Of a stretch of DNA of 64,000 nt, positions 12,176-21,411 are shown piece by piece; positions within the stretch are counted from its first letter, which is position 1, and every line of letters starts with the position of its first letter. The translations under genes and the position numbers were made by a program. Source of the stretch: Metellina segmentata (taxonomy: Eukaryota; Arthropoda; Arachnida; Araneae; Tetragnathidae); contig OX375879.1 in assembly GCA_947359465.1 (NCBI GenBank), positions 125,772,760 to 125,836,759 on the forward strand, read 5' to 3'. The notes under the pieces were generated by a model, which did no database searches, was not told the origin of the DNA, and saw nothing but the letters and a program-made list of their open reading frames with translations.

Positions 12176-12599
12176 ATACTAATAGGTGTACTTAAAATAA
12201 GTAACCTTTTTATATTAGTCTTATATACACTCACTACCCATAGTTAAGCACAGAGAGTAAAATGTTAATTTCCAGAAGCCAATCTGAATTTGAGAGGCTG
12301 CAATGTGCTGCACAGAAAGAAGGAAGTATAAAATGCGTTAGGTAACGGCCAATCACGGTTTCGTTTTGAGAAATATGCTAAAAATGCAATGTTGGATTTA
12401 AACATTCTTTTGTTAACGACACCAATGCTCCAACCCTTCACAATGCTGGCTTCTTATACGACTGCCTTTTTTGCATATTGGGGCTGTAAATTAAAAAATT
12501 ACTGTTATTACAAAATTATGTTAGTTTGTTGATATTTTATGCTATTTTTTGTTTGTTTCTGTGTATCTTTTTGCAAGTTTAGCGATTTCTGTGTACTTG

Positions 12600-13310
12600 A
12601 GTTTACGTATAGCAACATTTCCAGACCAGCCCGATTTTTAAAATTAAATCTTGAAAATTTTAAAATTAATTTAATGCAATGTTTTATTTTGTTATCTTTC
12701 TTCCCAATGGCAACAGTCATGAATCGGTATTGAATGAATCCGTATTTACTGCGCGTGTGTATCCGTTGCCGTGTAGCCGACCCGATTACTGCATATCCTT
12801 TCAAAAATGTATTGCCTTTTTAAAAGCATGTTAACTTTTAGTTAGCGTTCACTTTTAATCTTTTATATAAGTATCTTTTTATTGTGGTTACTTCATTTTT
12901 TAAACTGGATAACGGTTGTGCAATACGTTTGTTATTGTTTCTTTTTTAGACTATGATAGTTTTAATTTTGATTTTTAAAGCATATTAACTTTTAGTTTGG
13001 ATATTTTTTTCAAAGTTTAGCGATATTTTATTTTGATCTTTTGTGCAATTTCTGGTTTGTTGCATTTATGCAATCTTTTGTTTGTTTCTGTATAGTACTT
13101 TGGTTTTCGTATAGTTAATTTTTATCATTTTTGTTGTTGTACATACGACTAAATCAGATGACTCAAGAGTGGAACAGTATGCACATTTGACACATCTGAT
13201 TCAGATGCGTTGATGAACGATGGAAATGTTACTGTACGAAAACTAAAGTACACAGAAATCACTAAACTTCGAAAAAGATATAAAACCAAAAGTAACAGAT
13301 GATGCTTTTG
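12600..13310. repeat. left arm of a large inverted repeat
   Basis: Reading this arm against the reverse complement of 14215-14830 gives successive matches. Examples are CCGATTACTGCATATCC against GGATATCCAGTAATCGGG, a TTAATATGC...AAAAG block, and AGAGTGGAACAGTATGCACA against TGTGCATACTGTTCCACTCT. The arms are diverged, with indels. The spacer of about 900 bases contains further direct copies of repeat unit A. Confidence 0.7.
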
Positions 13311-13382
13311 TAAATTTTTATATTGCATAAATTATCAAAATTTAATATTGCTCTTCTTTCCAAAGGACACTCAAACACAGAA

Positions 13383-13960
13383 ACAAACAAAAAATTTCAT
13401 TAAATAATAACAAAATTATGGCATTTTGCTATAACGGCCTCTTTTCACGTACGCCCCACAATGTTTTGTTATACGACTAAAACAAATGCTGTTTTTATGA
13501 TTTTGTTTAGTATCAGCTTCTCCCTTTAGATTACACTGCTATATTTTGCCTCACGATAATATCAGTCATGTTTGCATAACATTGTCGTCATTTTACTCAA
13601 AATTAAATATTGCTATGTTTTCCAAAAGTCACAGAAACATAGAAAAAAATTGCATAAAAGAACAACAAAACTATGGCATTTCGCTATAACTGCCTTTTTT
13701 TTAAATTTACAGCCCACAATGTTTCGTTGTATGAACAAAAAAAAATGCTGTTTTTATGTTTATGTTTACTTTTCTCGTTATGCTGCGGCAGTGCTACATT
13801 TTGTGTCGCGAAAATATGACAAATGTTTGCACAACATTCTCATCATTTTACTGCGTTGTCGCTTTAGTGTAGTTAGACCAACATTGACTTTATACAAAGC
13901 CCACGTCACAACTAAAAATCCTATCACGAGTCTACTTTTATCCGCTATTATACGAAACAA
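13383..13960. repeat. repeat unit A, copies 2 and 3
   Basis: Copy 2 (13383-13597) is nearly identical to 11845-12059. Copy 3 (about 13640-13960) is more diverged and extends further right, matching 11850-12175. Both are direct. They occupy the spacer of the large inverted repeat, so the array grew by more than one rearrangement or insertion. A poly(A) run follows at about 14077-14100. Confidence 0.7.
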
Positions 13961-14067
13961 TGTATTGCACAACTGTGATCCAGTTCCAAAAAGGTAGTCT
14001 TGGATTTAAATATCATTTTGCCAATGCTGGCTTCTTATATCACTGCCTTTTTTTGCATATTAGGGGC

Positions 14068-14100
<33 letters not shown>

Positions 14101-14214
14101 TTATTGCGAAATGCTGTTATTTTGTTGATTTTTAATGCTATTTTTTTTCTGTGTTTGGGTGTCTTTTGGAAAGCATACTAATACTTTATTTTAATAATTT
14201 ATGCAATGTTTAAA

Positions 14215-14830
14215 TTTACAAAAGCATAAACTTTTACTTTTGGTTTTTATATCTTTTTGGAAGTTTAATCATTTTTGTGTACTTCAGTTTTTTTATCGCA
14301 TCATTTCCACCGTTTATCAACGCATCTCTCAAATGTGCATACTGTTCCACTCTGAGTAATCTGATTCAGTGGTAAGTACCACAACTTCTCCGATTCAATC
14401 TCGGAATACATAGCGACAATAAATTGATGAAACAGGTCTCTGCTTTTTAAAAATACATCCAAATAAACCAAACGAAAAGTTAATATGCTTTAAAAGTGAT
14501 AATACAAACTATCGTACTCTGAAACAGAAACAATAACAAACAACGTATTGCACAACTGTGATCCAGTTCCAAAAATGGAGGAAACACAAAAATATATATA
14601 CTTATGTTATACATTACGATAATCCAAACTAATAGTTAATATGCTTTTCAAAAAGCAATACATTTTATAATGGATATCCAGTAATCGGGCAGCTACATAC
14701 GCACAGTAAATACGTATTTAGTTAATGCCAATTGAACACTTGCTTTTCGGAGGAACACAATAATAATTAAATATCTCATTACATTACTTTTAAAATGTTC
14801 TGGATTAAATTTGAAAATTTGTGGTGGACT
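14215..14830. repeat. right arm of the large inverted repeat
   Basis: This is the inverted partner of 12600-13310. Beyond it, 14940-15075 instead matches 12230-12365 in direct orientation (TGTTAATTTC, then GTAAC.GCCAATCAC). The locus therefore mixes direct and inverted duplications of the same family. No gene is seen. Confidence 0.7.
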
Positions 14831-15630
14831 ATAAAATTTTAAAATATTCACACTACTTATGTGCCAAATTTCACTATTGTAAGTACTATAGATTCGTCAG
14901 GACATGCGAACATACAACACACGTAGTACTTCATTTTATAATTGTCTACACTCGCTGCCAAAAGTTAAGGACATTGTGGAATATGTTAATTTCTGTAAGC
15001 TAATCTAAATTTACAATTTGCTGCAGAGTTAAATGGAACTATGCAAATGTGTTATGTAACAGCCAATCACAGTTTCGTGTCGACAAATATAAAAAAGGCA
15101 GTCATATAAGAAGCCAGCATTGTCAAGGATTAGAGGAGTTGCATGTAAGTGCTATAAAAAGTGTTTGCAACTTTTGTAGGATTAGTTTTCAAGACAGACG
15201 TGTTTCTGTCACTTCTACAACACAAATAGCAAATAGTGAGCGCTGCCGTTCAGTGGGATGCCTTCAAGTTGGGCAATCAATTACTCATGTTGCTCTTTTC
15301 TTTGGCATTCATTCCGTCATTTCATTATCATGCAAACAAGCCAAACAGTTGTGCAAACACCTGTGCCCCCTTACCAAAAGGTTACAACCCGTGGTTCATC
15401 GATATATTGCTGTTGTAGCAAAGCACTCATAATGCAGGGCTGTGCCAAAGGGCAAATCTTTCCCAATTAAATAAACATGTCAATGCCATCAAAAAGCAAC
15501 TCTTGCGAGAATTGCCCCGTAGTTTTTAAATTTACAAATCTATACACATTACGCGTGACACAAATGAGGCCTTAAAACACACGACACAGTTTTTTAACAT
15601 ATTGGAACCATCTGGACTACTCTCGCACAT

Positions 15631-15945
15631 ATTGGAGCACCGATTATGCTTCTCACAAATATCAATCCGCCTTCACTGTGCAATGGCACAACACTCTGTC
15701 AAGAAACTCATGCGAAATATTATTGAAGCCACCATCGTGACTCGACATGCTGCAAGTTAAAACGTATTCATTCCTCTAATACCAATCATCACTTCTGATA
15801 TCCCATTCCAATTTAAAAAACTTCAGTTCCCAGTTCGTTTAAGATTCACTGTCAGCATCAACAAGGCACAATCACTTAAAGTCATACGATTCGGTCTCAT
15901 TAAACCGTGTTTCTCCCACGGTCAAGTGTTCGAGAGAATTTAATA
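15631..15945 (+). pseudogene. Helitron Rep/Helicase C-terminal relic
   Basis: Two overlapping frames encode IGAPIMLLTNINPPSLCNGT (from 15631) and then, after a frameshift, a stretch from 15737 containing NVFIPLIPIITSDIPFQFK, LQFPVRLRFTVSINKAQS and KPCFSHGQVF. These match the C-terminal part of PIF1-like helicases found in Helitrons, including the INKAQ motif of helicase motif VI. One internal stop and a frameshift show that it is dead. The usual YVA.SR end is missing. A Helitron-type 3' hairpin and CTAG|T terminus lies downstream at 17224-17259, on the expected strand. Confidence 0.8.
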
Positions 15946-16649
15946 CCTTTTTACTTTTTATAAATAGATATCACTTAAATTTCTTGCCACATATGGTTAT
16001 TTTAATAAGTGTACATGTATACTCTCTCAGGAGAAAATAATCGAGTATAAAATGCAAAATTTTAAAATTTGTTTTCCTTTCGCACATGGCACAGACTTAT
16101 TTCATTGAATTTAATTGTTACTAAAGTTACATTTCACATCTACAAACATTGCTAATTTTAAAAATTCAGGTAAGCAATAAAATAACTGACTTTGTACTCA
16201 ACAAAATAAAATAAAAAATACCTTTTATTTTGGTTTATTAATCTATTTTATTCAAAATTACCTCAACTTACAAAAATATTTCTAATTTTTCTGTCTTCCT
16301 ATTATTTAAGTAATTTGGGGTTAAAATATACTGTGTTGCCCAAATCAACACATTTCATTGTTGTGTTCAAAGTAAGATACACATTTCAGTCGTAAAATTT
16401 AAAAAATAACACACTCATTTTTTCGGTTTTGAGTAAAAAAAGCATGTTTCTCACTCCTTTCACCATTCAATTTTCTCAACTGCCTTTTTCTAAAACTTTA
16501 ATCTCTTTATTTCTTAGAAAATACAATTTTTGGCATTGTAGTAATATATGCATGTGTATAAGATCGATTTTAAAAATAATACAAAAATAAACACAAATTT
16601 TGCAAGTTTTTATTACAAATTTCAACCAATTTTAAATTTGAAGAAATTT
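15946..16649. other. AT-rich stretch without recognisable genes
   Basis: This stretch lies between the Helitron helicase relic and the amplified SINE tail. I see only AT-rich sequence with short A/T runs. It may be internal Helitron 3' sequence. Confidence 0.5.
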
Positions 16650-17110
16650 GTAATTTTTAATTAACATCATACAATAGCAACACATTTGGCTATTAACGAG
16701 GGTCTGGTATCAATTCCCTAATTGAGACATCAGTTAATTTTTAATTATCGTCGTACTATAGCAACTCAACGTTCTATTTACAACGGTCCGGTATCAATCC
16801 CTAAGGAAAAGATCCGAGGCAATTTGTAATTAACGTCGTACAATAGCAAATCAACGGACTCTTGACTACGGTCCGGGATTAAACGCCTAAGGAAAGTATC
16901 CGAGAAAATTGGGTAATTTTTAATTAACGTTCTCAAGCACTACAACTACCTATTAACTAGGGTCGTAGTTAAATCCAATAAGGGAAATATACGTGGACAA
17001 CCACGGTCATATGATAACATAACACCTCAGCTGGCACCCCACCCTCCAAGTAATTGTCACGTCACACCTATTCACTCTCTTCGCAATTCCAATTTCACAA
17101 TAACGAGGCC
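16650..17110 (-). repeat. SINE with fourfold tandem amplification of its tail
   Basis: Four units of about 81-95 bases start near 16656, 16737, 16820 and 16915. Each has TTAATTA.CGTCGTAC followed by a GGTC.GGTAT.AA.CCCTAAGG-like block and GATCCGAG. In reverse complement this is the tail of the SINE at 59320-59400 (GATCTTTCCC, GGACCGTCG, TACGACGTTAA). The SINE body continues at about 17003-17110 with ACCACGGTCAT and CTCAGCTGGCACCCCACCCTCC. The head is not recognisable. Confidence 0.7.
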
Positions 17111-17223
17111 ATCACGCCGTTGTCCATGGTGTTGGTATGCGGAGCAAACCAAATGGGAATGTGTAGCAAACACCGGTGGTTTACAAACGTTCCCAATAAA
17201 CACACCTAACCCCACAAAGTACA

Positions 17224-17259
17224 GCACGGGCAACGCCGTGCTAGCCACGCAGTGGCTAG
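17224..17259 (+). mobile_element. Helitron 3' terminus with double hairpin
   Basis: There are two consecutive hairpins, GCACGGGCAACGCCGTGC (17224-17241) and GCCAC-GCA-GTGGC (17244-17256). They end in CTAG followed by T, as expected for Helitrons, which carry a 3' hairpin, end in CTRR and insert between A and T. Palindromes such as GGTTTGC...GCAAACC appear upstream, and near-identical terminal sequence recurs at 35041-35075. The 5' end of this copy is not defined. Confidence 0.7.
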
Positions 17260-17720
17260 TACCGTGATATTTTCAAAATTAAAAACTAATAGTAATACAA
17301 TATAGATATGACAGTTTTAGTTTTGTATCAGAAATTACGATCTGGAAGTTCCGAAAATTGTATGACCAACTTTTAATTGCATCGATTTTATTTATAAACC
17401 AATTTGAAAAATAACTGTACCATCAGAAAGAGTGTATTGTAATGTATTCAGTGATGTTCTAAAATTTAAAAAATATTGGTTTTTGCTGTAGACATAAGGG
17501 TTTTAACAAAAAGTAGCGAAAATATCCAAAGATTCCGAATTTTGTACGACCAACATTTGATCGCATCCAATTTAATTATTAACTGATTTGAAAAATAATA
17601 GTACCGTAAAAAAGAGTACATTCTGAGGTATACTGCGATATTTTAAAAATTAAAAAAGTAATAGCAATAAGAAATAGATACAGCAGTTTTAAAAAAAGTA
17701 ACAAAAATGTCCCGATTTTT
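17260..17720. repeat. diverged tandem repeat, ~185-bp period
   Basis: About two and a half units share GATATTTT...AAATTAAAAA, then GACAGTTTTA, AAGTTCCGAA or GATTCCGAA, TGTA(T/C)GACCAAC, TTGAAAAATAA.(A/T)GTACC and AAAGAGT. Unit starts are near 17267, 17450 and 17634. The Helitron terminus abuts its left edge. The following 17721-18420 is AT-rich with nothing recognised. Confidence 0.6.
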
Positions 17721-18421
17721 CCCGAATTTCAAAAAATATTATCAAGAACTAAATTTAAATTTAAAAAAAATAATAATAATTTGACGAGCTGCAAAAATTT
17801 ACGTTGAGAGGTACTCTTTAAAAAAAAACTCACGGCTGAAGACTGAAAATTTGTATGTGTTTTGCTCACTCACGGAAGAAATTTTGCTTAAATTTTGACA
17901 CTTAATAAACCCTAAACTAATAGCCGCATTGGAAAAAAATCTTAATAATTGTCCAGGGAATACGATGATGAACAAACCATGTTAATTTCGTTTTATCCCG
18001 ATCAGTACTTTCTCGGGAAATTGTCTAAGAATCGAGATAAACAACACAGTTTTCAATCCTGTGGCAGCGGCAACTTTTTTTTAATATAGAGAGATGCAGT
18101 AACTGACCTCTGAGCTGGGTGTAGCCATCAGTGCTGAAATTACCATGAGCGCAGAAAAATTAAAGCATTTGACCACTGATTTAAATCGAATGATTTAAAT
18201 TTTGACACCCTGTTTTAAATTGATATTGTTAAATGCATTTTCCACATAACTTGTGGACAATCAAGCAGCTATTGATTTTGTAAAATCAACAATAGAGAAT
18301 TTTTGTACCAAACACATTGATATAAAATTATTTTTTGCAAGAGATTAAATTTATTTATTTATAATTTTATATCAAATACATTCAAAGTAAGAGAAATTTA
18401 GTTGATATATTTACTGAACCG

Positions 18422-18640
18422 CTGACCAACCAGTCTAGTGGTTAAGGTGTAGGCCTCTGGATCGGAAGGTTACCGGTTCGAATCCGCGGTCAGGGCATGG
18501 ATGTAAATTGTACTGTTCTTTTTAGGGGTAACGATGGTCGTTTATTGGCAGCTCCTTCACAAGTGGCCATCACTTCTGGCCTTGTAGTGTTAAAATGATT
18601 ACAAATCAACAATGACCGCCATTGGATAAAAAATATATAT
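18422..18640 (+). mobile_element. tRNA-derived SINE (second body type)
   Basis: The pol III A box TAGTGGTTAAGGTG (about 18436) and B box GGTTCGAATCC (18475-18485) sit about 40 bases apart. They lie in a tRNA-like head whose ends CTGACC and GGTCAG can pair. The head closely matches the SINE at 59075, but the body after GGGCATGGATGT differs, containing CTCCTTCACAAGTGGCCATC. It is too degenerate in the anticodon region to call a working tRNA. Confidence 0.65.
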
Positions 18641-18718
18641 ATATTTACTGAACCTCTAAGTAAAAGTGAACTACAAAAATTGAAAGATTGTGTATTTAAG
18701 ATATAAAAATATGGATTA

Positions 18719-18737
18719 CTAGCCACTGTGTGGCTAG
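18719..18737 (+). mobile_element. Helitron-type terminal hairpin
   Basis: The sequence reads CTAGCCAC-TGT-GTGGCTAG followed by T. The hairpin and CTAG|T end match the second hairpin of the terminus at 17244-17259. The upstream half of the element is not identified, so this may be a lone end. Confidence 0.4.
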
Positions 18738-18859
18738 TCCGATGTCGCCTGTGACCGTGGTGTAAGTTATAATTATGGTGTAAAATTTTACGCAGATTTC
18801 AAATCCGTTGAAATATTTACTCTATTCTTTAACGGTCTAGGAGATAGGGAAAAAAACTA

Positions 18860-19640
18860 CATAACTTAAGTTGTTTTAAGATGTAAAAAAAAGTGACAAA
18901 AGTGACTAATCGAACAAAAGAAGTGACAAATAACAATAATGCCAAATATATTAAAGTATAAAGATAGAAAAGAAAAAGACAGTCACCACAATCTTTTTAT
19001 TTTCTCTCTTTGGAAGAATATTTAAAATCTTCATTTAAAAAGCCTATTGTTTGAAACAATGTTAACAAAAAATAAAATTTGTAATCATTTTAAAATATGT
19101 TGTTCATTTTTGACATGGCTTGAAGAATTTCTTCCATTTCTTTGAAAGATTGTCTAATTTATTTTTTTTTGTAGAAAAAGTCTAAAATTAAATTTGTCTT
19201 TTTCTTCTCAAGAGAAGAAAGTGCATTTTTAAAAGTCTTGTCTTTGCTGACCAGCATCATCTGAGACTTGCCGCACCTCCAATCATTTGCTGAGCAAGTA
19301 CTGCTTCCATAAAATTTTTATTGGCTTCCTTTAACAATTTTGAAGCACTGACCAACGTCTCCTTCATCCTCTTCCTTATGCATAATTTTAAGTTTTCCTT
19401 CTTCTATTACCTTTCTTTTCTTTGACAGATGCTTTAAATTCTTTTTTCTCTGCTTCCAGGCTTTCTTTTTCTTTCCTGTCCTTCTCTATAATATTTCGTA
19501 TGCCTTCCGTTTTATATCTTCTAAATAGGCATTGTGGGCATTATATATGCAACCCTTCCCATATCCATTAGCTTTAATGTGATCAGCACCAAATAAGGTT
19601 GATAGTCAAAATTTGCCAAGCTTCTTTTGACTGTCATCAC
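18860..19640 (-). pseudogene. hAT-like element end with N-terminal coding relic
   Basis: Bases 18868-19230 are a third copy of the transposon-end repeat seen at 5494 and 5863. Beyond it, minus-strand frames read SASKLLKEANKNFMEAVL and AQQMIGGAASL near 19.26-19.37 kb, and GADHIKANGYGKGC near 19.57 kb, with frameshifts in between (Lys/Glu-rich). This resembles the N-terminal portion of the hAT/zinc-finger transposase group whose C-terminal portion is seen at 6.7-7.6 kb. The assignment is moderate. Confidence 0.5.
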
Positions 19641-20180
19641 TAGGCCTGAGCGATGTATCGATACATCGTGAAAAACAGGTGTGAGGTCAACATCTGCACA
19701 TTGGTTTCACTATTTTAACGATGGCGATGTATCGTGGCATCGCGATTTTTCATGATCTCACACAGCCATCCCTTAACTAGCTCAGATCTCGCGGTGATCG
19801 TGGAATCGCGATTTTTCCTGGTCTCACACAGCCAATCACTTTCCACAGATCTCACGGTTTTCCAGTGTCATGAAGTTCGATGTTTTCATAGTGCATGCGC
19901 AATACACTGTGAAAAATCGGTGTGGACATTGCCACATTGGTTTCGCGATTTTCACGTTGAGTTGCCAAACCAGTATCATTATTTTTTTATGTCACAATGT
20001 TTTCATAGCGCATGCGCGATACATCGTGAAACACTGATGTCGACATCGCCACATCGGTTTCACGTTGAGTTGCCTAATCAGTACCTCATGGTTTTCCAAT
20101 GTCACGATGTTCGATATTTTCATAGCACATGCGCGATATCTGAATTGCCTCATCAGTATTTCTAGCAGAAATTTCATGTT
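19640..20180. repeat. degenerate tandem repeats with GATGTATCG/CATGCGC motifs
   Basis: The region begins GGCCTGAGCGATGTATCG, a motif like hAT inverted repeats. It then cycles irregularly through CGCGATTTTTC, CATAG(T/C)(G/A)CATGCGC, GATACATCGTGAAA, GACATCGCCACAT, CACGTTGAGTTGCC and CCA(A/G)TGTCA(C/T)GATGTT with unit spacing of about 100-130 bases. Open frames here are by-products of the repeat. Bases 20181-20918 hold nothing I recognise. Confidence 0.6.
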
Positions 20181-20918
20181 TTTTTAGCATCATTGGGGAA
20201 ATTTGGGGTTGGGTTTTTGTTTATTTATGCACATGTGCAATTTTCCACCACAGTACTTAGTTTTTTGATGCCACAATGAAAAGCTTACTAATGAGAATTT
20301 TTTTGATAGTTAATATTGCGATTTCTGAGCTGATTTTTTGGGGGGAATAAGGTGACACATAAAGATAGAAATTTAAAGTTTCAAACTGCCAGAGAGCGAA
20401 TACTTCTACTCTACTTGTTGAATTTATCTAGGTAAGCTTTATATTACGTTTTTTAATTAGTTAATGTTTGTTTTTATTTTGCTTTAAAAAAAAATATATA
20501 ATAATAATTTTGCAAAATCTGCGAATTTTAAAGGTCTGTTTTCATTTCTTTTTAATTAAAGAGGAATTTCTCAAAACCATTTGAGTCCTGATGATGACTT
20601 TCATTTCCAGAAATTTTTGTTAGTAAAATTGAAATTCAGAACAAAAATTTTAAAACAAAAATGATTTCGCACATTTTAAGTTGAATTCCAAAAACCCTTT
20701 CTTGTTTCTTGATGTTGCAATCAATCCGTTTGCATCCCTTTTTGTTGTGAACTTCTGTGGAAATCTAGGTCATATATGCCGTCATCATTACTTAGAGGAA
20801 TCAAATGTCCCTATATTTTATTCATGTAGAAGTTTTTTTCTTTTTAAATAAGCTAATTTTTGAATCTACTTGATCATATAATGGTGCATGGAACACACAT
20901 GCGCCTTTCTTATATATA

Positions 20919-21169
20919 TGTAGGGTTAAGCCCCACGGCTATCCTAAGATAAGCACTACAACTTTTACCTGAAAAGAAGTACAACTTTCACTTAAAGAAG
21001 CGCGATCTTTTTTGATCGCGCGCGCATCGGATCACGTTAGACGAGACGATTGATGTTATGTTGACGGACGTGATCTCGATGCGCCATTTTTAAACTCTCT
21101 GTACATATTATCTATAATAAATCGAATTCAACTAGAAGTATTCACTTAATAAAACCCCAGCACCCTACA
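20919..21169 (+). repeat. gypsy 5' LTR
   Basis: 251 bases, starting TGTAGGGTTAAG and ending CACCCTACA. It contains a palindromic CGCGATC...GATCGCGCGCG hairpin (about 21000-21026) and an ATAATAAATCG segment near 21113 that could serve polyadenylation. A TATA box is not obvious. Confidence 0.95.
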
Positions 21170-21172
21170 TTA

Positions 21173-21182
21173 TGGGGGCTCG
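21173..21182 (+). promoter_or_regulatory. putative tRNA primer-binding site
   Basis: Three bases after the 5' LTR the sequence reads TGGGGGCTCG, identical to the first ten bases of the tRNA-Pro primer-binding site known from murine leukaemia virus. The next bases (GTCAAACC) diverge, so primer identity is uncertain. Confidence 0.5.
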
Positions 21183-21411
21183 GTCAAACCTGACGAAGTG
21201 ACTTTTCAAGACGCTGTTACTGTGAGTAGATGTTGACGGACGCTCTCAAAGTTATTAGCCTTTCAACTGACGCGTAAAGGCTCTGCTGTTGTGAAAACTG
21301 GAGTTTTAAACAACTTCTCCGACGGACATTTCGGGTCGCTGGTGGTTAAAAGAATCTCTTTGGTGTTTGCTGTGTGACTGCTTTCGTCTTGTGCTTGGCT
21401 CCGTACACAAA

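Noticed and set aside
13572..13997. 141-codon plus-strand open frame
   Set aside because: It runs across non-coding repeat copies A2 and A3, and the corresponding frame is not preserved in copy 1.
18422..18495. Functional tRNA gene
   Set aside because: Boxes A and B are good, but the anticodon stem is mismatched and the sequence continues into a SINE body; it matches the repeat at 59075.
19734..20165. 143-codon plus-strand open frame
   Set aside because: It is a translation of the degenerate tandem repeat and shows repeated FHSACAIH-like phrases but no domain.
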